Assembly (NCBI RefSeq): GCF_035556095.1
Contig: NZ_DATMFT010000014.1
Location: 1 to 64,000, forward strand
Length of the DNA: 64,000 nucleotides
Source: Parapedobacter sp035556095
GTDB lineage: Bacteria > Bacteroidota > Bacteroidia > Sphingobacteriales > Sphingobacteriaceae
Direction of reading: 5' to 3'
The position numbers were made by a program, and so were the translations under genes. This document shows, piece after piece, positions 25,074-34,518 of this stretch. The notes beneath the pieces are model-generated. The model worked only from the letters and a program-made list of their open reading frames with translations, ran no database searches and had not been told where the DNA came from. The first letter of the stretch is position 1. Every line of letters begins with the position of its first letter.

Positions 25074-25163
25074 GTATATACTTTTATAAAATCCTGATAT
25101 TCAGAGTAAAAAATTTAAGTCGCATTGAAAATGAGTAGGCAAGGAAATAGCTATTCATCGAAA

Positions 25164-25207
25164 AAGCCACGATGGCTGGGGTGATGGCACCCACCATCGT
25201 GGCTTTA
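25164..25207 (-). terminator. Bidirectional terminator after the susD-like gene
   Basis: AAAGCCACGATGG (25164-25176) and CCATCGTGGCTTT (25195-25207) form a 13-bp stem flanked by A runs on one side and T runs on the other, downstream of the SusD stop. Confidence 0.8.
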
Positions 25208-25230
25208 TTTTCCGGCGTTGGCGACTGTTA

Positions 25231-26781
25231 TCAGTAGCCCGGGTTCTGCTCCAAATTCGGGTTTACCGCAATTTGCTGGCTCGGAATGGGATATACCAGG
25301 GTGTGCGGACCTGCATCAGCAGGTTTCTCCTGCCAAGGCTCCAAAAATTTGCCAAACCGGATGAGGTCCTGCCGTCTCCAGCCCTCCCAATACAGTTCGC
25401 GTCCACGTTCATCGAGCAGGTTGTCGAGGGTTAACTCGGTAAACGGCCCTACACCTCTATTTTCGCGGATGTCGTTTACCAAGGCGAGCGCCTCCGCCGC
25501 AGAACCGGTGCCACTGCGTAATATAGCCTCTGCTTGCATTAGCAGCACATCTGCATACCGGAATACCACCCAGTCATTATTACGTTGGCCCGACGGCACA
25601 CTATAGTCGAACGCATACTTCATTACCCGGATGCCGGCGGTCTCCAGGGTATTGCCCGAAGTTCTGAGCGTTACCTCAGGCGTAAATACCAGCGGTTGCG
25701 ACGATGGATTTCTCGCCATCAGGGGTTCATCGGTTTCTAAATTATACTGCTGGCCAACGAGAAACCCGACATTACGCCGCTCTCCGGGGTTATCCATCGT
25801 ATCAGCCGGATATGCATAGTAAATGCCCACCCGCTCATCCTCCGCCTCAAACAGACCGTAGTAGTCTGATAGGGTACACCAGCCGTTCCATCCACCCGGC
25901 GTCATATTGTAATGGGCTATCGTATTCCATGTTCGGTCCACACTTCCACCCCGCACGCCAAACTCGTTGTGGAGCGTAAAAATATTCTCTGTGGAAACCG
26001 CATCGTTATTCGGCGCGAAATTGTCGAAGTACTTCCCTGCTGGCGAAATGGTGTATTCACCACTCCCGGTGATATCCTCAGCCAGCGTAATTACTTGGTT
26101 CATGTCAGTTACATCAAACGTCGGATTTTCGCGGTTCAGGAACGTGCCTTTGTTCAGATACAATTTCATGAGCAACGCCCGGGCAGCGTTCTGATTGGCT
26201 ACATATGCCTCACCTGAGCTTGGAAGGTCGCCCATGATGGCGGTCAGTTCGTTAGCAATAAAATCAATGGCATCCTGCGTTTGCAACGTTTCTGGCGGTA
26301 CGCGAAAATCATCCAGCTCTTCGCGATAAGGCACCATACCCCATAGGCTCAATACGTCATACATGCTTAGTGCGCGGATAAAGCGGGCTTCAGCGGCTTG
26401 CCGTGGGGTAGGGTCACTACGTAACACGTTCGACGCCTGAAACTGAGCACCAAGCAAACTAACGAATGTACTGTTCATAAAGGAGTTGTCAGGGTTCCAC
26501 GTATGCTGGTGGATAGCCCGATAAATTCCATTGTCGTCCCAGTCGCCGCCCCGGGTAGGTGCCATGGCCGCATCGGTGGAAATTTCTTCAAGCACCCACC
26601 GTTGATCTTGGTGGTAGGGGGTATTCAGGGCGGTATAGGCACCGATCAGCAGATCGGCCGTATTCACATTCGACACCCCTTGTTCCAGCTCGCTCCGAAG
26701 CTGCTCATTCAGGTCGGTACAGGAAAAAGACCAGCCTGCAACAACTAATACGACAACGCGATATATTTTTAATGTCTTCAT
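25231..26781 (-). CDS. SusD/RagB-type surface glycan-binding lipoprotein
   Basis: The 516-residue protein has a lipoprotein signal ending WSFSC, a SusD-like TPR N-terminus (TADLLIGAYTALNTPYHQDQ) and the family's typical C-terminus (VVFRYADVLLMQAEAIL, ELYWEGWRRQDLIRFGKF, QIAVNPNLEQNPGY). It binds its ligand at the cell surface and closes over the SusC pore. It lies 12 bases after the SusC gene and ends in a strong terminator. No glycoside hydrolase gene is next to this pair, so the ligand cannot be guessed. Confidence 0.93.
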   Translation of the reverse strand: MKTLKIYRVVVLVVAGWSFSCTDLNEQLRSELEQGVSNVNTADLLIGAYTALNTPYHQDQRWVLEEISTDAAMAPTRGGDWDDNGIYRAIHQHTWNPDNSFMNSTFVSLLGAQFQASNVLRSDPTPRQAAEARFIRALSMYDVLSLWGMVPYREELDDFRVPPETLQTQDAIDFIANELTAIMGDLPSSGEAYVANQNAARALLMKLYLNKGTFLNRENPTFDVTDMNQVITLAEDITGSGEYTISPAGKYFDNFAPNNDAVSTENIFTLHNEFGVRGGSVDRTWNTIAHYNMTPGGWNGWCTLSDYYGLFEAEDERVGIYYAYPADTMDNPGERRNVGFLVGQQYNLETDEPLMARNPSSQPLVFTPEVTLRTSGNTLETAGIRVMKYAFDYSVPSGQRNNDWVVFRYADVLLMQAEAILRSGTGSAAEALALVNDIRENRGVGPFTELTLDNLLDERGRELYWEGWRRQDLIRFGKFLEPWQEKPADAGPHTLVYPIPSQQIAVNPNLEQNPGY

Positions 26782-26793
26782 GGTTCCAACATT

Positions 26794-29700
26794 TTACAGT
26801 GAAAAATTAAGGCCCAACAAAAATGTCCGTGCCGGTGGATAGGGAATGTACTCAATGCCAAGCGAGGGTATTCCGTCTGTGGTACCATCGGTGTTTACCT
26901 CGGGATCAAACCCATTGTACCCTGTAAAGACGAACAGGTTTTGGCCGGTGAGTGAAACGTTTACATTACGTATACCCCCGAGGTTTCCCACGTTGTAGCT
27001 CAAGGTCAGGTTCGACAACTTCAGGAAATCACCTTTCTCTAGGTAACGGGTTGAGGGTGCAGCCGAGTTGGACGTGGATTCACCCGCTTGTTGATCGAAG
27101 TTAACTTTTGCAATATTCCGATTAGACAAATTGTTTACACCCAACACCGTAGCCATCGTATTATTGAAGAGGTAATGGCCAAAGGCGCCGTGCATATTAA
27201 GGGTTGCTGTAATCCGCTTGTAAGTAACATCAGTGGATATGCCTAACAACGATGTGGGATTAGGGCTGTCTACGTAAAACTTATTCAACGCGGGGTCTAC
27301 CGCTGTGCTGACGTCACCGTCCAACCCACGGTACATGCTCATGCCGGTTGTAGGGTCTATACCTTCAAACCGGGCCAAATACCACACGTTCAGCGGTTGG
27401 CCACTCACCATCCGCTGCCCGAGTACACCCGAGAAACCCTGCCCCCGCAGTGCTGCGGTTTCATAATAACCCAATAAACCGTTAACCTCATTTCGCAGCA
27501 ATGTCGCGTTGGCGGACAGGTTCCAAATCCAGTTATCGTTCTGGATAATATTGCCGAACAAGGCGAGCTCTACGCCTTCGTTAACGATTTCACCATCTAG
27601 ATTGACCCAAATCCGGCCCGCAGGTGCCGGCTGGGCGAGTGTTTGTTCAAATAGGGCATCGGTGGTGGATTTCTTAAAATAGTCAATAGACCCTGAAAGC
27701 CGTTCTTGGAAAAGCCCGAAATCGATACCGGCATTGATGGTTGCCGAACTCTCCCATCGCAGGTTCGGATTACCGAAATTTTCCTGACTAATACTCTGGG
27801 CATCGAATACGTAGCGATCTTTCGAAGCACCCGATGGGAATTCCTGATTACCGGTTTGCCCCCAACCCAGTCGGACTTTCAAGTTGCTGATGTGCTCACT
27901 ATCCTGCATAAACGCCTCATTGGAGACGTTCCACGCGAACGCCAACGATGGAAAGTTAGCGTACTTATTGTTTTCTCCAAACTTGGTGGAGCCGTCGCGG
28001 CGGATGGTTCCGGTTAATAGGTAGCGATCCGCATAGTTGAATGCTGCACGGGCAAAGAACGACTGCAATTCGTTGGTCGGGTACCGGTAAGAATTAATCG
28101 ATCGGTTACTGGCTATGGCATAATCGAGGTAGTCATAGTAGTCGAGGTCACCCAGTTCGGAAAAGCCGGTTCCGCTTTCCGAATTCCATCGTGTATCGAA
28201 GCTCAGGTATTCATAGCCCACCACGGCATTCAGGTTGAGATCCGTTGCAATATCTTTGTTGAATGACAACGTATGAGTGAGCTGGTGGTTGGTCTCGAAA
28301 TCATTGCCAATGAACGCACCTCCGTTATTCACATTGCTCGGGTTAATCATCCCCGCGATAAACCGCCCCGTGCGCCTACCTGTTTGCCTGGTGAAACTGT
28401 ACAACAGCTTATACTCCAGCTCGTCGGTTATTTTATAGGAGGGTGCAAAGCTCGCTAAAATGGTATTGACCACCGCGATGTCCTTGTATGCTTCGAGTGC
28501 AGTCAATGGGTTAATAAGCGAAGGTGATTGATAAGCCAATTCGCCGTCACTATCCCGCAGCGGCAATGTGGGGTTCCATTGCAGCGCTTGGGAGATGACG
28601 TTTCCCTCGAATCCAACACCGTAATCGATTGGCGCAATGTTTTCATTATTCTGTGTGGCCAGCAAGTTCATGTCGAGTCCCAGCTTCTTGCTTTCCAAGA
28701 AGCGGAAACTGCTGCTCAGATTGGCTGTATATTTACGCAGCCGGGAGGTTTCAATTATTCCGTTTTGATCCAGGTAGCCTGCAGAAACCCGATAACGACC
28801 GTCGGCATTTCCGCCCGATACATCCACGTTATAATTTTGGGTCATGGCCGTCCGGGTAATTGCATCAAAAGCATAGACATTCCCACCGTGGTCGGCTTGG
28901 GTATCGTCTGGTGTATAAAATTGCACGGCTTGCCTGAACTCATCGGCGGAGAGTACCTCAGGTTTCTTCAACAATGTGGAAAAGCCGGTAGACGCCATCA
29001 CGTTCAGTATGGGTGTCCCCGTTTGTCCACGTTTGGTGGTGATAATCACGACGCCGTTGGCACCACGTGAGCCGTATATCGCGGTTGCAGATGCATCCTT
29101 CAAAATATCCATACTGGCGATATCATTCGGGTTGAGGTAACTGAGTGGGTTACCACCGTCAGACCCGTATCCGCCGGATCCGCCCGGCCGTGCGGATGTA
29201 CCCGATAGCGGAATGCCATCCACCACGAACAGCGGGTTGTTTCCGGCACGGATGGATGAATTACCCCGTATCCGCACGGTAGTAGCTCCACCCGGCTGGC
29301 CGGTGTTGTTGATGACCATCACGCCCGCTGTTCGTCCTTGTATCAATTGGTCGGGTGCCGCAATAACGCCTTTGTTGAAATCCTTGGCCTGCACCGACGC
29401 TACCGAGCCGGTGAGATCCCTACGCCTCGCCGTACCGTAACCGATTACGACTACCTCGTCCAAGCTTTCCCCGCTCGATGTGAGGCCGAAATCGACCACT
29501 TGCACCGACCCCGATACCGTGACGGTACGTTCGGCTTGTTCATAACCAATGTAGGATACCGTGAGGGTATAGCTACCATCCGGAATGCCGGTAAAGGAAT
29601 AATTTCCTTGCTCATTCGTTCCGGCCTGCCGGTTCAATTCAACAATGTGCACGGACGCACCAACCAGCGGTTGCTGGCTTTCGTCCAATACTTTACCTTG

Positions 29701-29802
29701 TATGCCACCTGTTTGGGCATACCCTGGCATGGCCCATAGCAATGCCAACAACGCACAAACGAAACCGCCTACGCGCCGAAAAAAGAATACAACTGTTTTC
29801 AT
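26794..29802 (-). CDS. SusC/RagA-type TonB-dependent transporter
   Basis: The 1002-residue protein has a signal peptide (ending MPGYAQTGG), a carboxypeptidase-regulatory-like domain (about 30-110: IQGKVLDESQQPLVGASVHI), the SusC signature and plug (SLDEVVVIGYGTARRRDLTG, NPLFVVDGIPL, YGSRGANGVVIITTKRG) and a beta-barrel ending in FSL. It imports a ligand presented by the SusD partner. It has no N-terminal FecR-interaction domain, and no anti-sigma gene is adjacent. A hairpin GACGGTTTACCGTC lies in the 130-base upstream region. Confidence 0.94.
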   Translation of the reverse strand: MKTVVFFFRRVGGFVCALLALLWAMPGYAQTGGIQGKVLDESQQPLVGASVHIVELNRQAGTNEQGNYSFTGIPDGSYTLTVSYIGYEQAERTVTVSGSVQVVDFGLTSSGESLDEVVVIGYGTARRRDLTGSVASVQAKDFNKGVIAAPDQLIQGRTAGVMVINNTGQPGGATTVRIRGNSSIRAGNNPLFVVDGIPLSGTSARPGGSGGYGSDGGNPLSYLNPNDIASMDILKDASATAIYGSRGANGVVIITTKRGQTGTPILNVMASTGFSTLLKKPEVLSADEFRQAVQFYTPDDTQADHGGNVYAFDAITRTAMTQNYNVDVSGGNADGRYRVSAGYLDQNGIIETSRLRKYTANLSSSFRFLESKKLGLDMNLLATQNNENIAPIDYGVGFEGNVISQALQWNPTLPLRDSDGELAYQSPSLINPLTALEAYKDIAVVNTILASFAPSYKITDELEYKLLYSFTRQTGRRTGRFIAGMINPSNVNNGGAFIGNDFETNHQLTHTLSFNKDIATDLNLNAVVGYEYLSFDTRWNSESGTGFSELGDLDYYDYLDYAIASNRSINSYRYPTNELQSFFARAAFNYADRYLLTGTIRRDGSTKFGENNKYANFPSLAFAWNVSNEAFMQDSEHISNLKVRLGWGQTGNQEFPSGASKDRYVFDAQSISQENFGNPNLRWESSATINAGIDFGLFQERLSGSIDYFKKSTTDALFEQTLAQPAPAGRIWVNLDGEIVNEGVELALFGNIIQNDNWIWNLSANATLLRNEVNGLLGYYETAALRGQGFSGVLGQRMVSGQPLNVWYLARFEGIDPTTGMSMYRGLDGDVSTAVDPALNKFYVDSPNPTSLLGISTDVTYKRITATLNMHGAFGHYLFNNTMATVLGVNNLSNRNIAKVNFDQQAGESTSNSAAPSTRYLEKGDFLKLSNLTLSYNVGNLGGIRNVNVSLTGQNLFVFTGYNGFDPEVNTDGTTDGIPSLGIEYIPYPPARTFLLGLNFSL

Positions 29803-29938
29803 AATGCTTTGTTTGTTAATAATTGGTTATTGATCACGGGTTCATGATGATCAAAAGCCGTTGATCGACGGTTTACCGTCAAGCACTGCTTTCCTAACAA
29901 AGAGGGTGTTGATTTGTTTTTTTAAGGAATATTCTTTT

Positions 29939-30127
29939 TTACTGCTTCTTCAACAACCACTTTCTATAGCGGTGGAGGGCAAACATCACCACACCCGCTA
30001 TCACGGCACAGGTTGTTAGCGGGTGGCCTTGGGGCAATGCGAGTAAGCAGATGAGGCAGAATACCACCACGAAGACGTACAAGTAACTAAAGTAAGGGTG
30101 TTTGATAAGGCTTTGTAGTCTTCCCAT
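29939..30127 (-). CDS. Small two-span membrane protein
   Basis: The 62-residue protein has two hydrophobic segments (YLYVFVVVFCLICLLAL and TTCAVIAGVVMFALHRY) with a basic C-terminus (YRKWLLKKQ). It follows gldH by eight bases and is part of the holB/PSP1/gldH operon. I do not recognise a family. Confidence 0.6.
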   Translation of the reverse strand: MGRLQSLIKHPYFSYLYVFVVVFCLICLLALPQGHPLTTCAVIAGVVMFALHRYRKWLLKKQ

Positions 30128-30135
30128 GGTTGTTC

Positions 30136-30612
30136 CTATCGCGCTACGGGCTCAACCCGCAGCCCCACATCCGCAACCTCGCGCAGTGGGTTTTCGCGCA
30201 TGTTTTGCTCAATGATAAAGTGGTATAGCCCTGTATCCGGAAAATGGATATTTTGCCTGATGAGTTCCTGATGGGCATACATGCTACCGGTACTGCGGCC
30301 CAACCAACGGCCATCAGGAGCGGCAAGGCGCAGTTCAAACCGTTCCGTCGTGTCTTTGATACCCGGCCCCGACTGGTGCACAAGCAGGAAAATATTCGAA
30401 TACCGGTAGTCGGGCGTATGGCGTAGGTTCAGGTAGATATTATACCGTTGGCCCGTGTCGGTAATATGTGCTGTCAGTCGGGGTTGGTCGTCATAATGCC
30501 AAGTGTTGTCGGCAATGGCTACGTTCTTGTCTACCACGGCCGTATCTGTACACGATATAACCAGTATGCCTAATGCAAAAACCAATCGCCATATTGTCGA
30601 TCCGTGCTGCAT
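30136..30612 (-). CDS. gldH: Gliding motility lipoprotein GldH
   Basis: The 158-residue protein has a lipoprotein signal ending LVISC (Cys21) and the GldH pattern: NLRHTPDYRYSNIFLLVHQS and the C-terminal GLYHFIIEQNMRENPLREVA with DVGLRVEP. GldH belongs to the Bacteroidota gliding set, but it is also conserved in non-gliding species. It lies three bases after the PSP1 gene. Confidence 0.88.
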   Translation of the reverse strand: MQHGSTIWRLVFALGILVISCTDTAVVDKNVAIADNTWHYDDQPRLTAHITDTGQRYNIYLNLRHTPDYRYSNIFLLVHQSGPGIKDTTERFELRLAAPDGRWLGRSTGSMYAHQELIRQNIHFPDTGLYHFIIEQNMRENPLREVADVGLRVEPVAR

Positions 30613-30615
30613 GGA

Positions 30616-31938
30616 CTATTGGTTTGGGGTTCCACCGGGTTGTTGTGTTCCTCCTGACTTACCACGGCGGTTGCCCCGGAACCGTTTTTTCGATTTCGGT
30701 TTCCCCTCGTCAGCGGGAGACGGTGGAGTCGACTGCCCCGCATTGCGTGCCTTATTTTCGGGTTTAGGCCCCGGTCGTTGCCCCTCGGGCTTCTGCTTGC
30801 CTTTACTGCGGCGCTTTTTCTTATTGCGCTCATCCAAACGTGTCAAGCTATCCTGGCCTACCACATTCTCGTAGTCGTAACTTACAGGTTTCTCTTCCAC
30901 GACTTCCTCCAGCACGACAGCGCCAATTTCTTCCGGTCTCACCCCTTCTTTATTGAGCTGGTGGATTTCTTTTACACGGTCGGTGGTCAGCGGAATCCAG
31001 TTTTCCTCTCCGGGATAGGTAAACCACATCAGTTTTTTGAAGATATCCGTTTTCTGCAGGTATGCCGTTCCGCGCTGTGTTTCTATCCGCTCGATGTTGT
31101 TGGGAATATCTTTGAGCGCATCCATGTAGCTGTCCAGCTCGTAGTTGAGGCAGCATTTTAGCTTCCCACACTGACCCGCGAGCTTAAGTGTATTGAGTGA
31201 CAGATTTTGGTACCGCGCTGCGGAAGTTGATACGGTTTTGAAGTCTGTGAGCCAAGTGGAGCAACAGAGCTCACGCCCACAGGAGCCAATCCCCCCCAGC
31301 CGGCTGGCTTCTTGCCGCATACCAATCTGGCGCATCTCGATACGGATACGGAACGCTTCCGCCATACGTTTGATGAGTTCCCGAAAGTCTACCCGCCCTT
31401 CGGCCGTATAATAAAAGGTAGCCTTGCTTTTGTCGCCCTGGTAGTCTACGTCGCTGATTTTCATCGATAACCCCAAGTCTAGCGCCAGCTTGCGGGCGCG
31501 ATGCATGGTTTCCCACTCCAGGTCTTTCGCCGCTTGCCATTTTTTGATATCGGCGTCGGTTACCTTACGGTATATCTTTTTGGTTACGCTTTCTGCGGTC
31601 ACTTTATTCTTTTTCAGCTGAAGACGCACCAATTCACCGGTCACTGATACATGGCCGATATCGTATCCTCCCGTATTGGGTTCTACGGCTACCATTTCGC
31701 CCATTTCGAGGTAAAGGTTCTCGTGGTTGACGTAAAATTCTTTCCGGGATCCCTTAAACCGGACCTCCACAATATCGAAGGGTTTATAATTTGTTGGCAT
31801 GTCCATGTCGGCCAGCCAATCGTATACATTCAACTTATTACATCCGCTCGTGCCGCAGGTACCGTGATTCTGGCAACCTGCCGGTGCAGTACCAGCAGTA
31901 CCACACCCGCCGCCGGATGAGCAACTGCTACATCCCAT
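30616..31938 (-). CDS. PSP1-domain protein (RicT-like)
   Basis: The 440-residue protein starts with a Cys/Gly-rich segment (GCSSCSSGGGCG), followed by the PSP1 domain at about 55-290 with GGIGSCGRELCCSTWL and LAGQCGKLKCCLNYELD. The C-terminal 90 residues are basic and low-complexity (KKKRRSKGKQK, RFRGNRRGKSGG). In other bacteria PSP1 proteins (RicT/YaaT) help control RNA maturation and sporulation; the role here is not known. It overlaps the holB gene by 11 bases. Confidence 0.88.
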   Translation of the reverse strand: MGCSSCSSGGGCGTAGTAPAGCQNHGTCGTSGCNKLNVYDWLADMDMPTNYKPFDIVEVRFKGSRKEFYVNHENLYLEMGEMVAVEPNTGGYDIGHVSVTGELVRLQLKKNKVTAESVTKKIYRKVTDADIKKWQAAKDLEWETMHRARKLALDLGLSMKISDVDYQGDKSKATFYYTAEGRVDFRELIKRMAEAFRIRIEMRQIGMRQEASRLGGIGSCGRELCCSTWLTDFKTVSTSAARYQNLSLNTLKLAGQCGKLKCCLNYELDSYMDALKDIPNNIERIETQRGTAYLQKTDIFKKLMWFTYPGEENWIPLTTDRVKEIHQLNKEGVRPEEIGAVVLEEVVEEKPVSYDYENVVGQDSLTRLDERNKKKRRSKGKQKPEGQRPGPKPENKARNAGQSTPPSPADEGKPKSKKRFRGNRRGKSGGTQQPGGTPNQ

Positions 31939-33091
31939 AATTATCGCTATATATAGAGTCCACCTGCCGGCGGAACGTTTGATACTTAAAAATTAAAACT
32001 AACTGCAAAGATAAATCTAAAAACAATATTTTCGGATTCGCATTGCGTTCAATATGATAGTGTGCCTCTTCGAGCAACCGTACCGTTTCTTCCACCTGTC
32101 CCAATTGGTAATGCTTGCCAAACTTCTGCACGAAATCCAATTCGGCGGCGGGTAAGTGAATCATTTGCAGCATGCCGGCCTTTAACAATACCGCCTGCCG
32201 CATCATATTAATGGCGTAAAGTAAGAAACTTTTTTGATTTTCGCGGCCCAACTTCAACAATTCATCCTCGCAGGCCTTGATGATGTCCGCACCGGCATCC
32301 ATTACACAGTAGCGCAGCCAGCGTACCATAAGGTTGAAATAACCGTTATTATCTTCACCCAGCAGGTTGATGGCCTGTTGCAGGTTTCCGTTGCTGATGA
32401 ACGCAATTTCGTTGGCCTGGTGTTCGCTCACACCGTGCATGCCTACCAAGTAACGACTTACACTGGCGTTATCCAGGCGGTTTATCTTCACCAACTGTGT
32501 GCGTGATATAATGGTATTCAATATTTTATCAGGGTTCTCGGCCACCAAAAGGAATAATGTGTTTTCCGGAGGTTCCTCGATAAGTTTCAGCAGCGCATTG
32601 CCCTGGGTATCCAGGTACTCGGGCAGCCACATGATGAGCACCTTGTACTTCGCTTCAAAGGCTTTCAGGCTCAGTTTTTTGATGATATGATGCGCTTCGG
32701 CAATGTTGATGTTTGCCTGTTTGTTTTCGGCATCCAGTTGGTCCCTCCAATATCCGATACCCATATATGGGTTGCTTAAAAAAGCTTTGCGCCAAGCTTC
32801 CGCATATGTTGCGGCGGTATCTTCCTTATGTTTTGCAAAAAAAGGATAGGATAGGTGGAGGTCGGGGTGTATTAACTTGTTGTATTTGCGGCAAGATGCA
32901 CATTCGCCACAACTATCGGTCGGTTGCCGGTTTTCACAGTTGAGGTATTGGGCGTAGGCTACGGCCAACGGCAAGCTTCCGCTCCCCTCCGGCCCTAAAA
33001 AAAGCTGCGCATGGCTTACCCGATTTTCCTGCACGGTATTAATCAGGTGTCGTTTCACCGCTTCTTGCCCGCCTATTTCCTTGAATAACAT
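31928..33091 (-). CDS. holB: DNA polymerase III subunit delta'
   Basis: From the ATG at 33091 (MLFKEIGGQEAVKRHLINTV) the 387-residue protein has the AAA+ clamp-loader fold: SHAQLFLGPEGSGSLPLA, a zinc-binding set CGECASC...HPD, ALLKLIEEPPENTLFLL and IISRTQLVKI (arginine-finger region). The P-loop is the degenerate GPEGSG form common in delta' subunits. The start was chosen because a promoter box covers the longer frame's start at 33157. It is the first gene of the operon with PSP1, gldH and the small membrane protein. Confidence 0.88.
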   Translation of the reverse strand: MLFKEIGGQEAVKRHLINTVQENRVSHAQLFLGPEGSGSLPLAVAYAQYLNCENRQPTDSCGECASCRKYNKLIHPDLHLSYPFFAKHKEDTAATYAEAWRKAFLSNPYMGIGYWRDQLDAENKQANINIAEAHHIIKKLSLKAFEAKYKVLIMWLPEYLDTQGNALLKLIEEPPENTLFLLVAENPDKILNTIISRTQLVKINRLDNASVSRYLVGMHGVSEHQANEIAFISNGNLQQAINLLGEDNNGYFNLMVRWLRYCVMDAGADIIKACEDELLKLGRENQKSFLLYAINMMRQAVLLKAGMLQMIHLPAAELDFVQKFGKHYQLGQVEETVRLLEEAHYHIERNANPKILFLDLSLQLVLIFKYQTFRRQVDSIYSDNYGM

Positions 33092-33154
33092 GCGTTCTCT
33101 ACTGTATTTGTCCGTTAGACCCTCAGCATCATTCATGCCACGGGCCCGATTTTC

Positions 33155-33162
33155 CAAAGGTA
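33155..33162 (-). promoter_or_regulatory. -7 box of the holB operon
   Basis: TACCTTTG on the minus strand lies 64 bases before the chosen ATG at 33091 and would overlap a start at 33157, which supports the shorter gene. Confidence 0.5.
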
Positions 33163-33382
33163 CGTAAAAGGTGGGGAATGTTGGTAGCTTTCGGCAGGCA
33201 GACGAGTTTGCATATTACGGGACCGATGCCCCAAAGTTATTCGCAAAATCTAAAGTTCTGGTGGAAAGTTCTGCCGTTGGATGACGAAATAATCGAATTG
33301 GCAACGCATGGTATCTGTTGCCGTCCAAGTCATTTTGGCATAACCCTTGCCTATTTGTAGGCGTAACAAAAAGGAGAACGTT

Positions 33383-33757
33383 ATGAAAACAATGAAAATG
33401 ATTGGAACATTTGTGATGGTATCATTGCTATTTATGGTTGCGTGCGACAAGGACACCGATCCTGCCGATAGGGACTTGTTTGTTGGAACGTACGAAGGCA
33501 CGATATCATTCAATGGTGATGGTGAAACCATCATCGATGATGACGGAAAAGTAACGGTAACCAAGGTAGGTAGTTCGTACTCCTTTATATTCGGAAGCGG
33601 CATTCCGGATATCACCGGCGTACGTTTCGAAGAGGGGGATGACAATGTATATGTCAGTGTTGGCGATGGACTCACAGGTATACGAATTACAGCAAGCTCG
33701 CTCGACATCGGCGTCACTAATGATAGGGGCACATGGACGGCAGATTGCAGCCGGTAA
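33383..33757 (+). CDS. Small lipoprotein of unknown function
   Basis: An AAAGGAGA site precedes the ATG at 33383. The 124-residue protein has a lipoprotein signal (MKMIGTFVMVSLLFMVAC) and a beta-rich, acidic mature part (FVGTYEGTISFNGDGETIID, then GTWTADC). It resembles small Bacteroidota lipocalin-like lipoproteins but is not assigned to a family. It stands alone and ends in a strong terminator. Confidence 0.75.
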   Translation: MKTMKMIGTFVMVSLLFMVACDKDTDPADRDLFVGTYEGTISFNGDGETIIDDDGKVTVTKVGSSYSFIFGSGIPDITGVRFEEGDDNVYVSVGDGLTGIRITASSLDIGVTNDRGTWTADCSR

Positions 33758-33775
33758 GCGATGTACAACATATTG

Positions 33776-33806
33776 AAAAACGGCCAGCATGCTGGCCGTT
33801 TTTTTT
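33776..33806 (+). terminator. Rho-independent terminator
   Basis: AACGGCCAGC and GCTGGCCGTT form a stem with an AT centre, preceded by A and followed by eight T. It serves the small lipoprotein gene. Confidence 0.9.
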
Positions 33807-33891
33807 ATTCCAGTTTACTATTCCAGACAATCAGTCGAATAAATCAGACAACCGAAAGCGAGTTTGGCCCCAATGTTGTGCGTGCAGCACC

Positions 33892-34518
33892 ATGAGAATT
33901 ATTTTGCAGTTCGTGGCAGCAGTCTCCATCCTGCTTGCAGGGTGCGGCGTAGACCGGCAAGCCAAGGCCTTACGTGCACTCGAGAAATGCCAATATGCAT
34001 TTATTTCAGCCGATAGCGTATATTTAGCCGGCACAGACGTAAATAAACTGATAGCGAACGGACGAGTAGATATCGGTAGACTACCCGGCGTGGCATTGGG
34101 CTTCCTCAACCGCGACATCCCCTTGTCGGGCATTTTGAACTTGCGTATCACCAACCCGACCAACAACCTGGCCGGGATTCAACAATTCGCTTACAAAATC
34201 GCCATAGAAGGCAGGGAAGTCTTGGACGGCACATCAGACCTGCCCATTGAAGTACCGGCCGGTGAGACCGTTATCGTTCCTGTGAAACTGCAAACCAACG
34301 TTTACCAATTCCTTTCCGACCAGCAGACGCTCCAGAAGCTGCTCGCTTTCATCAAAAGTGCGCGTGATGGCGCTACGGATGAAAAGGTAAACCTCACGTT
34401 CAGCATCAAACCCACGCTGGCCCTGGGCAACAAGCAGCTTAACTATCCAGGCTATATCCGTGTCGACAAGCAGGTAGACGCCAGCGTTCTTTTGAAGACC
34501 GGGCTCATTCCGCGCTAG
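33892..34518 (+). CDS. LEA/WHy-type lipoprotein
   Basis: From the ATG at 33892 (MRIILQFVAAVSILLAGC) the 208-residue protein has a lipobox at Cys18 and a type-2 LEA-like beta domain (GFLNRDIPLSGILNLRITNP, LPIEVPAGETVIVPVKLQTN). Such proteins sit in the cell envelope; the function is not known. The gene ends in a four-base overlap with the convergent rfbB gene. Confidence 0.75.
   Translation: MRIILQFVAAVSILLAGCGVDRQAKALRALEKCQYAFISADSVYLAGTDVNKLIANGRVDIGRLPGVALGFLNRDIPLSGILNLRITNPTNNLAGIQQFAYKIAIEGREVLDGTSDLPIEVPAGETVIVPVKLQTNVYQFLSDQQTLQKLLAFIKSARDGATDEKVNLTFSIKPTLALGNKQLNYPGYIRVDKQVDASVLLKTGLIPR

Noticed and set aside
29866..29880. Hairpin GACGGTTTACCGTC upstream of the SusC gene as a riboswitch or attenuator
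   Set aside because: It is a single small stem without a U run or a partner structure; no regulatory logic can be supported.
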